A stretch of 64,000 bases of DNA from Zygnema cylindricum (lineage: Eukaryota > Streptophyta > Zygnematophyceae > Zygnematales > Zygnemataceae), in assembly GCA_037447655.1 (NCBI GenBank), contig JBBHKE010001279.1, positions 1-64,000 on the forward strand. The letters are read 5' to 3'. Under the pieces are notes generated by a model, which ran no database searches, had not been told where the DNA came from, and saw only the letters and a program-made list of their open reading frames with translations. This document shows, one piece after another, positions 9,101 through 17,225 of this stretch. The position numbers and the translations under genes are program-made. Position 1 is the stretch's first letter. The number at the start of each line of letters is the position of its first letter.

Positions 9101-11057
9101 GTTTTTTTTTTTTGGTTTGGTTTTTTACCTGTTTTACTTTTTTGTTTGAGGCACATCGTCCAACAAAAAAAATGTGAGTTACTCTTATTAATTTTTACTT
9201 TAAAACTTTAAGATTTACACTAATAATGAAAAAAGATGAGACACAATCGTGGTCTTTTTTTTTCACTATTTTTTTTTAAATAAATCGTCCAACGTAAAAA
9301 GTTCAAATTATTAGTTTACGATCCAAAACTTTTGAAATCCACACTAATATATGAAAATGGAGAGAGAGAGAGAGAGAGAGAAAGAGGGAGAGAGATCCAA
9401 ACATGAAATGAAAATGAATACATTCTATTTTTGGTTTACAACAAGTTGCGTCAATTTGTTTAAATAGAGTGAAAACTCAAAATGGATCTTCTGTAGGCCA
9501 CCCTAATAGTTGTATACTAGCCCCATTTCAAAGTAAAACGCTTCATAAAAGAGCGTTTATTAAAAAAAGAAAAACACAAGAAACGCCAAAATTTTCTTTC
9601 CTTTTTACGCTTTTTTTTTCTCTTTCTTCTTTTCTTATTCAACTAATGTGACGACACCGATTAATCAATAATAAAACCAGAAAAAAAGGCATAGATATTT
9701 ACTATATATTTACCACATTTACTTCTTAATTTTTTGGTTTTAATCAAAAATATTTTCCAACATTTTGTGTTCAAATTGGACAAAATTAGGGGGTGTACTT
9801 GCGGAGTGAGGGAGAGAGAGGGAGAGAGAGAGAGAGAGAGAACTTCAAATAATAACCGGGCTCTCCAGTGGTGTTTTTCAAAAGGCTATTTCGGGTTGAC
9901 AAGAATCCCCACCACACTAAATAATGCATCAACACTTTGTCAAATTCTCAAATATGTTAGAACCGCAACTCATTTACTAATAATTGCAATGACTCAAACT
10001 CCTCCTCTCCCTCTCCCCTCTCTCCCTCTACTAAAGGAACATGAAAAAAGTGAAGAATAAAAGGATATGTTTTTTCCGTACCAAATAGCGTATTCCCGGA
10101 GAATCACAAGTGGAAAAATAGATATCTCCAAACAAAAATCTGTAAAAAAATGTCCTTCTTTCTTAATAGCCTCGCAAATTTTCCAAATTGTACCCTTTTT
10201 TGTCAATTTAGTATCAATCTCCTTCTCTTCCTTCTCCGAAGAAGAATCCTCTCCACCTCTTTTCTCTCTTCCTCCTTCCTCTCCACCTCCTCTCTCTCCT
10301 CCTCCTTCCTCCTTTCCTCCCTCTCCTCCTCCTTTCTCTCCTCCTCCTTACGGTCCTTTCCTCCTTTCCCCACTCCTTTCTCCACCTTTCCCTCCTGATT
10401 TTTCTTCTGACCACTGGTACACTTTCATCCACAATAATTAGCGAACCTTCCTTAACTCCTTCCCTCGCATTTTGCAAAATGCCGAAACATACGATACAAG
10501 GGAGGGGGGGGGTTTTGAGATCATTGTCCGAAAAAAATTGTGATAGGGAAGGGGGGGTCAACTTCTCTTCGAGGGGGAGGGAAGAAAAAAAAGTGGCCAG
10601 GGAGAGGGAGAGAAAATCAAAGAAAAATTAAGAGATTGCATTGTTTTTGTTTGTACTAACCAAATTCTTTCTTAAAAGGAAGAAAAAATGCAAAACAACG
10701 ATTAAGGTTTCAAATGTCACAAATGCAAGAAATCGTCCAGAAAGCATACATTAAATACAGGAGATGTGTTTTTTTTCAGTTATTTTTATATTTAAAGTTT
10801 TATGGGTTTTACATAGTTTTTTAAGGTTTTTTTAGTTTTTCGGGGCTTAAATAAACACACACTCTTTAAGCTTTTCCAAAAGGCAACATAAAATGGAATG
10901 GAAAATGAGAACATGATAGAAAATAAGAAAAAGAAAGGAAAATGAAAACAAAATATTCTTACATCGATTTGTAATAAGTATTCCAAAACCGGCAAATATT
11001 CATTTCCTTTTTCTCTAACGGCCGCCAAAAAAGCTGTCTCTTCCATTTTCCCCATTC
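142..11057 (-). CDS. PUS10: PUS10-type tRNA pseudouridine synthase gene, multi-exon
   Basis: The family isomerises uridine in the T arm of tRNA (positions 54/55) and has an N-terminal zinc-finger/THUMP part and a C-terminal catalytic part. Exons recognised, 5' to 3' on the minus strand: 11057-10963, about 10530-10440, about 10240-10082, 9052-8923, 8567-8444, 8206-7998, 6465-6394, 6129-6061, 5578-5547, 5484-5421, 4890-4771, 4007-? (tentative), 3810-3730, 3060-2987, 2044-1996, 969-914, 217-142. Nearly all have GT-AG borders, and phases match at most junctions. Family landmarks seen in order: CIVCFGILQ zinc finger half, IKKEGH, PLVILREYAIW, LKEALKW, SVFVGGRYLK, FSRQISQSRW, VRMLGNGRPF, ALVWVSRP, QKTPIRVLHRR, LTTQ-AGTYVKEFVHGDFGRT, and a C-terminus IIQLDVTDIKMDFL-stop. 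GTCD aligns with the family GRED motif and keeps the catalytic Asp. Not found: the first CxxC of the zinc finger, and a clean exon between 4771 and 3810. Identification is from memory of the family; function is inferred. Confidence 0.85.
241..475. repeat. Degenerate telomere-like array, G-rich on plus strand
   Basis: About twenty loose repeats of the type GGGTTTTTGA, GGGTTTATAA and GGGTTTCTA. They resemble a decayed TTTAGGG-type interstitial array. They sit in the last PUS10 intron (218-913). Confidence 0.6.
914..969 (-). CDS. PUS10: PUS10 exon, AGTYVKEFVHGDFGRT motif
   Basis: The acceptor is GATACCAG and the donor GTGAGT. The exon encodes AGTYVKEFVHGDFGRTQP plus two bases. This is the most conserved C-terminal motif of PUS10, where the Lys-Glu segment lines the active site. 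It begins in phase 0, matching the LTTQ end of the previous exon, and its two trailing bases join the T that opens the last exon to make Asn. Confidence 0.9.
990..1660. repeat. Loose tandem repeat with GTACCACTTTT core
   Basis: TTTGTACCACTTTT recurs about every 60-120 bp with AT-rich spacers (near 1010, 1123, 1224, 1350, 1443, 1570). It lies in the PUS10 intron 970-1995. The rest of this intron is AT-rich and shows nothing else. Confidence 0.6.
1996..2044 (-). CDS. PUS10: PUS10 exon, NFFVLRLTTQ segment
   Basis: It encodes KFPGNPNFFVLRLTTQ and then a GTAAAA donor. The reading frame is fixed by the exact LTTQ/AGTYVKEF join. The start is ambiguous: an acceptor at GCGAG (start 2044) restores phase with the upstream exon, while the stronger-looking GTGCAG acceptor (start 2057) would not. 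Confidence 0.75.
2238..2830. repeat. About 215-bp tandem repeat with GA core
   Basis: Two near-identical units (about 2238-2455 and 2456-2660) start ATAAAAGAAATTTATCG, pass through a GAGAGAG/poly-G block, and end GGAAACGCTGAAGTACATCA. A third, shorter and diverged unit follows to about 2830. They are intronic to PUS10. Upstream 2085-2235 is TATATACAT microsatellite. Confidence 0.75.
2987..3060 (-). CDS. PUS10: PUS10 exon, QKTPIRVLHRR motif
   Basis: The acceptor TTTTTCTCAG precedes ACC ATT TCC CAG. The exon encodes TISQKTPIRVLHRRSALTRP and RIIH, and ends in phase 2 at a GTCCTC donor. QKTP.RVLHRR is a PUS10 signature. It lies between a GA-rich intron (2310-2984) and a CT-rich intron (3088-3729) as read on the plus strand. 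Confidence 0.88.
3088..3729. repeat. CT-rich intron with decayed exon-donor repeats
   Basis: The plus strand is CTCTCC-rich. Within it the block CACCATATCTCTCTTCCCCT and its continuation recur with divergence at about 3337, 3491 and 3592. On the minus strand this is the 3' end of the 3810-3730 exon plus its donor (DKNMLEGKRDM-GTGAG), so an exon-intron border has been tandemly copied. Confidence 0.75.
3730..3810 (-). CDS. PUS10: PUS10 exon, CALVWVSRPITEED segment
   Basis: Acceptor TTTTTTTCCAG, donor GTGAGT, 27 codons, phase 0 on both sides. KEYCALVWVSRPI matches the family's 'YSALIW' strand. The last third (EDKNMLEGKRDM and its donor) is repeated in decayed form several times downstream in the intron, at about 3592, 3491, 3337 and 3160. 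Confidence 0.88.
3950..4007 (-). CDS. PUS10: Tentative PUS10 exon (acceptor only clear)
   Basis: A good acceptor (TTTTTCTTCAG, exon from 4007) opens a frame reading FTRWFLKD. It sits where the family has a 'VTRE...MKEGE' stretch between the GRPF exon and the ALVW exon. No donor is clear because the sequence runs into a CT/GA tract. The low-confidence call fills a gap of about 20 residues; the true exon may be lost or elsewhere. Confidence 0.25.
4128..4700. repeat. CACGTCAGC minisatellite in a PUS10 intron
   Basis: An irregular array of about two dozen copies of a TGCCAC(G/A)TCAGCA-type core, spaced roughly 15-30 bp apart. Single copies recur at about 6482, 6524, 6823 and 7853. Open frames through it read Cys/His/Thr/Ser-rich but are repeat artefacts, because it lies between recognised PUS10 exons. 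Each CACGTCA core has an ACGT centre, as in plant bZIP G-box/C-box hybrid sites. Confidence 0.85.
4771..4890 (-). CDS. PUS10: PUS10 exon, VRMLGNGRPF motif
   Basis: It is bordered by a TTTCAG acceptor and a GTGAGT donor, and is exactly 40 codons in phase 0. VRMLGNGRPFLLEILNAR is the catalytic-domain signature (family DVR.LG.GRPF..E..N). RQMESRINGSK matches the following helix. The preceding exon supplies the Asp of GTCD. Confidence 0.92.
5195..5418. repeat. TA microsatellite followed by poly-T runs
   Basis: (TA)n from about 5200 to 5338, then T runs of about 38, 24 and 8 bases to 5416. The poly-T abuts the weak donor of the PUS10 GTCD exon (5420), so slippage here may have altered that splice site. 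Confidence 0.85.
5421..5484 (-). CDS. PUS10: PUS10 exon carrying the GTCD catalytic motif
   Basis: It reads GGGGLEFKDGYKPRLRPGTC and ends in Asp before a weak GTAGAA donor. FKDGYK...GTCD aligns with the family FKAESF...GRED, so the presumed catalytic Asp is kept while R and E of GRED are not. The first base completes the AA left by the 5578-5547 exon. Upstream sequence to 5497 (ELIAEEVV) looks like a duplicate of that exon but is one base out of frame with GTCD. Confidence 0.6.
5547..5578 (-). CDS. PUS10: PUS10 micro-exon ELIAEKVLGA
   Basis: The acceptor TTTTTTTAG opens GAG CTA ATT and the exon ends in AA before GTATAT, 32 bp in all. It continues SSVQ of the previous exon as SSVQ-ELIAEKV, matching the family SSVEELI. 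A near copy of the same exon start lies 85-90 bp downstream (5500-5471), so one of the two is a duplicate. Confidence 0.6.
5870..6058. repeat. Degenerate telomere-like array, C-rich on plus strand
   Basis: Repeats such as CCCTTAAAAACCCC, CCCTAAAAT and CCCTTTAAG are the reverse-complement counterpart of the array at 241-475. The array lies just downstream of the FSRQ exon in its intron. Confidence 0.6.
6061..6129 (-). CDS. PUS10: PUS10 exon, FSRQISQSRW motif
   Basis: Acceptor CGGGCAG, donor GTGGGG, 23 codons in phase 0: FSRQISQSRWLVDEERVGDS then SVQ. It corresponds to the family 'YSRNLPQTPW.IDGER..SSVEE'. Just upstream on the transcribed strand is an uninterrupted run of more than 50 T (plus-strand poly-A 6137-6190), which acts in effect as a very long polypyrimidine tract. 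Confidence 0.88.
6136..6190. repeat. Poly-A run of about 54
   Basis: Homopolymer A on the plus strand (poly-T in the PUS10 transcript), ending 7 bp from the FSRQ exon acceptor. The true length may be affected by sequencing or assembly. Confidence 0.9.
6394..6465 (-). CDS. PUS10: PUS10 exon, SVFVGGRYLK motif
   Basis: The acceptor lies inside the palindrome GCCAGCTGGC and the donor is GTGGGA; 24 codons, phase 0. It encodes LADFCG...SVFVGGRYLK, matching the family AVFVAGRYNKYSR when joined to FSRQ of the next exon. Its 24-residue length equals the family spacing from the PPxxP segment to GRY.K. Confidence 0.88.
6482..6800. repeat. CACGTCAGC copies plus GGGAGG G-rich tract
   Basis: Two CCACGTCAGC units (6482-6535) are followed by about 250 bp of GGGAGGGGGAGG. 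That stretch offers many runs of three or more G and could form G-quadruplexes on the plus strand. It is in the PUS10 intron 6466-7997. Confidence 0.75.
6890..7330. repeat. Diverged duplication with ACCATTTTTT and AACATTGACC
   Basis: The series TACCATTTTTTTT ... AAAACATG(T/G)TTACTGGAGAT ... GATTCTCCAACCTTCCAGG(C/T)GTAAACATTGACC occurs two to three times. It is intronic. The following 7340-7870 carries decayed transposon-end sequence (part of 7470-7530 resembles 16380-16520 inverted) and no exon I can recognise. Confidence 0.55.
7998..8206 (-). CDS. PUS10: PUS10 exon, acidic linker to EEFEKRYPWPPKK
   Basis: A strong acceptor (T-rich tract, TCTGCAG) and a GTGTGT donor frame 69 codons after a split Asp. 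The exon encodes a charged, low-conservation linker and then SFSVEEFEKRYPWPPKK, matching the family 'EDFLKQFPCPPNSP'. It is the longest exon recognised here. The phase agrees with neighbours on both sides. Confidence 0.85.
8270..8430. repeat. GA tract in a PUS10 intron
   Basis: GAGAGGGAGAGG and GAGCGAGA low-complexity sequence between the exons ending 8444 and starting 8206. It is CT-rich in the transcript. Confidence 0.8.
8444..8567 (-). CDS. PUS10: PUS10 exon, FRVSLVFFHSS segment
   Basis: Acceptor TTCTCAG, donor GTACGC, 41 codons plus one base. NSDFRVSLVFFH matches the family 'FEVSVVFAHPE' strand. The exon ends in a basic SSAKRKRQ stretch that could act as a nuclear localisation signal (inference). 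The next intron contains a 160-bp GA tract (8270-8430). Confidence 0.85.
8590..8890. repeat. TAGCTACTT minisatellite
   Basis: About twelve loose copies of (A)nTATAGCTACTT with an average spacing near 20 bp, in the intron between the 9052-8923 and 8567-8444 exons. Confidence 0.75.
8923..9052 (-). CDS. PUS10: PUS10 exon, PLKEALKWALTG segment
   Basis: The acceptor AAAAACAG gives one base that completes the Trp codon of the previous exon; the donor is GTGAGT. It encodes 43 residues including LSEHNPPLVPLKEALKWALT, equivalent to the family 'VQLKEAYKWIT'. It ends in phase 0, as the next exon requires. Confidence 0.85.
10082..10240 (-). CDS. PUS10: PUS10 exon, IKKEGHFF to REYAIW
   Basis: It reads KKGTIWKICEAIKKEGHFF and then TDFCLEISIFPLVILREYAI, ending in TG before GTACGG, so that W is completed by the next exon. 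It aligns with the family '..KVEASGFEF.SLVFSVSFPPQLSVREHAAW' stretch. The 5' limit is uncertain: the frame extends into a Glu/Gly-rich stretch encoded by the 10215-10400 CT tract, which may be coding linker or intron. Confidence 0.7.
10215..10400. repeat. CT tract inside or next to a PUS10 exon
   Basis: CTCCTCCTTCCT repeats on the plus strand. All three minus-strand frames read as charged low-complexity peptide. The PUS10 frame immediately 3' of it continues into it as Gly/Glu-rich. It may be an expanded linker, an intron, or a frame-breaking expansion. Confidence 0.6.
10440..10530 (-). CDS. PUS10: PUS10 exon fragment with CIVCFGILQ zinc half-site
   Basis: The frame reads LPCIVCFGILQNAREGVKEG and further residues. 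C-x-x-C-x-G-I-L-Q is the second half of the PUS10 N-terminal zinc finger (family CNVCLGILQ). Splice borders could not be set. The link to the next exon crosses the CT tract 10215-10400. The first CxxC half of the finger was not found between here and 10963. Confidence 0.6.
10963..11057 (-). CDS. PUS10: PUS10 first recognised exon (candidate start)
   Basis: It reads MGKMEETAFLAAVREKGNEY then LPVLEYLLQID, ending at a GTAAGA donor. It can start with ATG at 11055 or follow an acceptor at 11058. On its own it looks ankyrin-like, but its position matches the helical N-terminus of PUS10 (family 'VAQLLL..G') just before the zinc finger. Confidence 0.6.
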
Positions 11058-11422
11058 CTCAGCTTGCAAATGTAGTCACTAAGTGTGATTATACTGAAGA
11101 AAACAAAAAAAAAATATGAAAATTTATCAAAGTTTGAGTAAATTAAAAGTAATGTCGATCATTACTATGAGATCTAGAAGTTGACATTTGCTGCGTAAGA
11201 GTGCCTGGCCAAAAATTAGAAAAAACTGAGGGTTTCCGAGTTCTACTGTTCAAAAGATGAGGGCTATAGGGTTTGTGTATTAGGTTTAGGGTTAAGGTTT
11301 GAGGTTTCGGGTTTCGGCTTAGTTTTTAGAGCTAAGGGTTTCGTCCATCATGGGCTACAGTACCACGCTGGGATGTGAAACGCATTAGCCATGCCATGAT
11401 GGAAAAGCAGTAAAATACAGTA
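11058..11422. other. Upstream flank of PUS10
   Basis: No gene is seen. It contains a short telomere-like patch (about 11265-11345, TTTAGGGTTAAGG and similar) and then CAGTACAGTACAG leading into a MITE. It is the presumed promoter side of PUS10 if transcription starts near 11.1 kb. Confidence 0.4.
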
Positions 11423-11639
11423 CAGTACAGTACACCGCCAATCGCTATTAGAGTATATAACGCCAATTCGGTGCCCTTTTTTCAAAAAAAAAAATCTGAA
11501 ATACAATTAATAACGCTATTTAAGTAGGTGGACCATAATCTGCCACGTCTCAGGTACTAAATTAGAATCAATAACGCTAATTGTTTTTTGACGCTAATTA
11601 ATCCTTGACTCTAATAGCGATTGGCGGTGTACTGTACTG
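11423..11639. mobile_element. MITE with perfect 32-bp inverted ends
   Basis: The arms at 11423-11454 and 11608-11639 are exact reverse complements. Each contains CACCGCCAATCGCTATTAG inside a CAGTACAGTA lead. The interior is AT-rich with GCCACGTCTC and has no frame. TA flanks the CACCGC core on both sides, as expected for a TA target duplication (Tc1/mariner-like, inferred). It lies about 370 bp upstream of the PUS10 candidate start codon. Confidence 0.85.
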
Positions 11640-11984
11640 AACAAAAAGTGCGGAAATTCAGTGCGGAGTCAGCAAATATTGCCAAGGCCCAAAGGGTGAT
11701 CCTCCATCGCCGCCGTTGCGCATCACTTTTCAATGAATTGAAATTTTTCAGCCGCAAGATTATGATTTGAACGATCATGGATCGCCCGATCATTAAATAG
11801 AACCGAAACGGTGTTAATAGAGGATAATGGTACAGTAAACAGTTAATCGCTATTAGTGTAGAAAATTAATTAGTCTGTGGAAAAAATAAGTGTTATGGGC
11901 GCTATTTTCGGTTCTAATGGCCTAAGCCAATAAAAGTACAAATCATTTTTACTACTGTACTAAATATTACGTAGCACTGACTTA

Positions 11985-14188
11985 GGGTACGTCCCCATGT
12001 ATAGAAGTATCGACTTTATTCTCTCCTTTTCACCCAAAACGCAGTTCCGTAAGATAAAAACTTTAGCCGTACAAGAAAACCAATTCTTTAAAAGTACAGC
12101 AAACGTCAAGTCGATATATTGAATGTACTTCATTTTTGTCGTCTTGTAAACGAATTTTGTCGTTTTCCTTTTTCGACCACGGGCAAGAGAATCAGCCCGT
12201 CAAAAAACTTCATCAAAAATAGCCTCGCGACTTGATTTCAGGGAAAGTACCGCCCAAACAACGAATGAAAAACTGTCAACGCAAGTGCCACACGAGGGGT
12301 AAAATTTTAGGACGACGGAGAGCACCCGCTATTTTTCTTCCTGCCCGTCACGTGTATGTACGGAAAAGACGAGCATGTACGGGAAAAATTTACAGGGGTC
12401 TCGGACCTCCACTTTCATTCATGAGTCCTTTGCATAATTTTGCGCCGTCGTCGCCTTTCCCCTCTCCCTCTCACACTATCGCTTTAATCTCTCACTTTTT
12501 AGAATGAGGCACGACAAGAACGGTATTAAATGAAAGATATTTACAAAATAATTGTTTTGACTACCTTTATATATATTTTATGGCAAGTCGAGTGACAAAA
12601 GTCGGAAAAACGAAATCGGATAGCCATGGCTGAAAGTTCTTGAATTTTGTGACGCTGACGTTGTCACAAGTGAGCATGGCGTCACAATATCACAAAACCC
12701 TAAACGTCTGCCAAGTCACAAAATTACAAAAATCTAGACGTCTACAACTGTCGCAGTTTTTGTCGGCGTCACCAATTGTCGGAAGTTTCGTAGTCATCTT
12801 CAACCGTCACAAAGTTGTACCTGCGTCTACAACCGTCACATTTCAAAGTTCCAATTTCATTTTTGTACATATGTGAAAAGCAAGATAAATTAAAAAGCAC
12901 GATGGTAACCCATTTGAGCCCAGGGTACAAAAAGGGTGGCATGGCCAAAACTGAAAAACTACAATATAAAACAAATAGAGCGATGGGTACAAAAATAAAA
13001 GAAAATAAAAGAAACGATCAACAAGGAAAATAAAAGCACCCAAACTCAAAATGAAAAGCACGACAACTCATAAAACCAAAACTACAACCCCAACCCCAAA
13101 TCAATTAAACATATACAAAAAGCAACCCCGTAAGTCTCCCGAGCCTGGTATGGTTACATCATGAGATATTTGTAATAGTACGGACAACAAAATTTATGTA
13201 TTACAAAGGCCTAGGTTGCATCGCGTGTCGTCTGTAAACAAGTTTGTACATATGTGTTATGACTTGAGTGGCTCCTTGTATGTTGACGATAAAATCTTTA
13301 AAATCGTCAAAGATTTGAAAACCGACCATTTTCGTATAGAAATCCGTACTTGCGTATTATGTACGTGTACTTCGCAAGTGTACCGCGTCAATGTACCTCA
13401 AAGATCTCCTTCACTATGCTGACTTTCATGAAAAAACCGTATTTCTTTTCGGCAAAGATTTTACGGTCACCTTGTCCGAAGGCACGTGACTTTGGAGACA
13501 TGTGAAAATTTTCATTTTTATTTTTTTAATGCCTCGATATATTGGCGATACGATGTATTGGCGATATATCGACAATACATCGCGATATTTTGATTTTCGA
13601 TATATTGAAGAGATATATTGATTATCGGGTACCTAAAATTCGAGAGATATATCGAATATCGGCAAAAGTTCCTCGCTACCCAACATTACTAAAAAGTGTG
13701 AGATAAAAGCAATGGTGTGAGAGGGAGAGGGGAGAGGCGACGACGGCGCAAAATTTTGCAAAGGACTCCATGAATAAAAGTGGAGGTTCGAGACCCGTGC
13801 AGATTTTTTTCCGTACATGCGCGTGACGGGCACGGAGAAAAATAGCGAGGACTCTCCCTCGTCCTAAAATTTTCACAGTCTTGTGGCGCGTGCGTGGGTC
13901 ATTTTTCATTCGCTGTTTGGGTGGTACTTGAACTAAAATCACCTCCTCGAGGTGATTTTGGATGAAGTTTTTTTTTGGGCTGGATTCTCTCGCCTGAGGG
14001 TCGAAAAGGGGAAAACGCCAAAATGCGTTCACATGACGACAAACACACCGTACATCCAAAGTATGAATTGACGTTCACTCTACTTTGGTAAAAATGATTT
14101 TATAGTACGGCTAAAGTTTTGTCAAAGTTCCTTGAATTTTAAGGCAAAAAGACAGAGAAAAGTAGATACTTTAATACATTGGGACCAT
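11985..14188. mobile_element. Mutator-like element with long (about 500-bp) inverted ends
   Basis: 11985-12510 and 13685-14188 are diverged inverted copies. Shared blocks include CCGCCCAAACAACGAATGAAA versus its inverted form, GCAAAATTTTGCGCCGTCGTCGCC, and a CCCCTCTCCCTCTCACAC tail. The outer ends read GGGTACGTCCCCATGT and its degenerate partner. No transposase is seen. The spacer holds a CGTCACAA/GTCTACAA subterminal array (12640-12850) and a hAT-like scrap (13530-13675). Confidence 0.6.
13530..13675. mobile_element. Internal scrap of the GTGTTGTGTATCG hAT-like family
   Basis: Dense CGATATATTG / GATATATCG palindromes, like the interiors of the elements at 35843, 39587 and 61333, but without recognisable ends. 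Confidence 0.45.
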
Positions 14189-14189
14189 A

Positions 14190-17107
14190 GTTCAAAAGTA
14201 GGTGACAGTACACCCATATAATATGCCTATTGTATGTAAATTTTACAATACTACATTAAGACCCATATTGTATTGGCCTCAAAATGAAATAAAATAGTAA
14301 CATTGAGTTGCACATGGTTCGATAGAGAATTAGGCTGCGGCCCCATGTAGTTGTAACTTAGCGTACTTACTTTGTATTTTAGCGCGGATCCGGCGGACCC
14401 GGATTTCAAGTGTCTCTATGTGTTCATTCGAAATTATTACTTAAGTTTGTGACATTTAGCTTTTGTTGTGTTTATTGTGTCCTTTTGAGTTTCCATCTGA
14501 AGCCTTTAATGGTAGTCAACAATTTTCCATTTCAATCTTGTTTTGCAGTTTGATAGTGTTAACATCGCGTTTTCTATAATATAATCTTCTTGTCGGGTGT
14601 AACTTTCTTGGTACACAATCACGCAATTTATTATAGACTTTAATTTTAACTCTAAAAATAGTATGAATATTCGAATTTACTAAAAGGTATTTTGCCACGT
14701 GACTTTCGCATGTTTAATAGCGGGTTACTTAAAAGAAATCATCTTACAACAGTTAGTACATCTCTATCGCTGTAACTTTTTTTATGTACGTTTAAACTAC
14801 ATTATAAAGTGTTTTGACAAAAAAACGCAATTTATTTCTTTATGTGGGTTAATACTACTATGTATATTGATTTAAAGATAACATTTTAAAACGCTCATTT
14901 ATTATTATGGACTCTAAACGTCTCGTTTTACCGTGTATGATGTCCCCATTCCGGCCCATGTCATCCCTAACGTGGAAAAAACCTATTTCATTTTCATGAG
15001 GCTCTTTTCTCAACTTGCGCACTTTTATTGATGATGTCAGAAACCACATACCACCTTGTTTATCTCTTATTTCTCACAACAACTTTCATTTGCAACAACA
15101 CATATCCCATCAATTAGTAGCTTGTGGGTTCCATAATATGTTTTACGCGTAACCATTTGCTTAATCGCGTCTTCGGATACATTTGTGTTTTGGGTGGGAG
15201 GTGGGTGCGTGATTGCAAACCACACCATATTTTTTGAGACTTCGTTTGACATTTTACTATTTTACATTTGCCTTACGTATGCGATTAAGTTTGCCCCATC
15301 TTCCATTTTTGGGGCGCCCAAACAATACTCGCAATCAACATATTGATTTGGGATGGAAGTTGTTGCTCATATGGTGGGGAACGTAGTAACGAAAATGATT
15401 TTTTATACTACATCACTGTTGGGGTCGACCTTGATGTCGGGTACAGCATCAAATGAGAGGTTTCTCAAATAATCCCCTTTCGCCCAACTCTAAAGGTCTT
15501 CGAAGTCCTCGAGCTGATTCGGTCTTCCTCCACCAGTTTGGGAAAACCCATCATGATGTGATCCTAATGGATCTGAATACCTATGTTTGGTTCTTCTAGT
15601 GCGTTTTCACATATAGGCCTAGTGGTTGGAGACACTTTAACTTCTAAAAGAAGAAATTACGATCACTAATACCCAACAAATTAGTTTGTCTCGTTCTCGT
15701 TGATTTATGGCCTTTCAACCAAGTCCTTTAACAATTTTCTCCTCAATTGTGTGAAAATAACATTTTGAGCATGAGGTTTAATGAGTCCTCCCTCAATCGT
15801 AGTTGTTGTTTTTAAACCGTTTCCATGTATTAGTTGCCAATTCAACAAGTGCAAGTCGCGACTTTTTTGTGACGAAACATAATGGGGGTTGATATCATCT
15901 TCCACGAATGCATTTAATTCATATCCACTTTCTTCGAGGGTGTGGACTTTAGTTTGTTACGACTATAGGTAGTCATGCTGTGTAGACTTTCCTTTATGTG
16001 TGTAGTCATCTTTGGGAGATTTGTTTAGTTGCGGTTGTTTAATACCTTAGTTAACGTATACTTTATTGTTTGTTCTCTTTGCTCATGTTGGAATTACATC
16101 AAGAGACTTTGTAATCGTACAGACACGATAGTGCGTGTAATATTTAGGACATTGTTACATCGGGCATTATCTATAAATTTACGTGTCTTGATTTTTGTGG
16201 TACCACGTAAGTTTAGGTTCAGATATTCAAATTCATGGAAGATTTTCCAAAACAACCAATTTTAATGAAAATTTTATATTTTTTTAATATATTGTTGTAC
16301 AAAAGATGTGTACTATGTCAGTGTACCATTACAACCATTTATTCATCGCACACGCTCTATCGTTTTTACTTTTTGAATGCATATTTTTCCAACCTTGTCT
16401 TTTTTAAACGAAAACTGGAAACACAATAAACCACGAAATTGAAGGGAAAGGAAAAAATAGCGTGACAGGATGTCTTTCGCAAAAGACTTTTTGTTGGGCT
16501 TTGGTGGATTTGCGTCCACCTTTCTCAAAAGTCACTTGGCCTTTGCGACGTGTGAATCTTTTTATTTTAGTGTGTCGTCACACGTGTCCACATTTTCCAA
16601 GTTTAACGATTTTACAAGTTATATGATAGAGTACTCACCTCATTGAGGTCGGTAGCACATTACATATCCGGATGGAGACCGATGAATCACAATCGTATCT
16701 TCAGTAATGTTGTTTTTCATAAATTCACCAAAAATAAGTACGACATGGTACGGTTGAGTATAAAATTTTGTAACATACCTCACTTTGCGTATGATGTAAC
16801 CCCACCCTTAAGGTGTTTCCTATGTGTTAAAGTAAGGGATTTGTTCTTTTCCTTTAAGTCCAAAACATAACATGTTTTGTGATTTTTTTTTCCGTACAAA
16901 AAAATTGTGAAAACCAAAGTACTATTTACATAATGTTAAAACTTAAAATGTACGACAACTTGTCGCCTTGCTCATTTCGATCCATTGCGACGTCATTCCG
17001 GCTCATTTTTTAAACTTCACTTGAAATCGACCCGCGAGTCAATTTTATTTTAAGTAATGGTCGATTAGCGAATATGGTTATGTTTTTGCACGTGTAGAAA
17101 CTAATGG
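14190..17107. other. Gene-poor transposon debris
   Basis: No convincing coding region. 14186-14285 is a copy of 22366-22465 (CATAGTTCAAAAGTA, ATGCCTATTGTATG). 14333-14440 is a Mutator-like end (GGCTGCGGCCCCATGT and then a GTAACTTAG block) whose inverted homologue lies at about 37385-37466. 15060-15905 has minus-strand frames with no family I recognise. 16200-16540 holds further Mutator-like end sequence. Confidence 0.4.
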
Positions 17108-17225
17108 TTTTATTAGTATTTTCTAGGTCTGAAAAGAAATATAGAAGTCGAGGCAGTCTATCTCTAACTTCTCTCTCCAACTCTCAAACTTGTCGCAGTC
17201 ACTGAGAAATTGGAGAGGAAAACAT
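17108..17225 (+). mobile_element. Copia LTR fragment (family B type)
   Basis: GTATTTTCTAGGTCTGA is followed by AGGCAGTCTATCTC and a TCGCAGTCACTGAG block. This matches the first 120 bp of the LTRs at 43022 and 58170. Nothing of the element follows. Confidence 0.7.

Noticed and set aside
10963-11057. Ankyrin-repeat exon
   Set aside because: EETAFLAAVREKGN...VLEYLLQ looks ankyrin-like, but the exons that follow it are plainly PUS10, and its position fits the PUS10 N-terminal helix.
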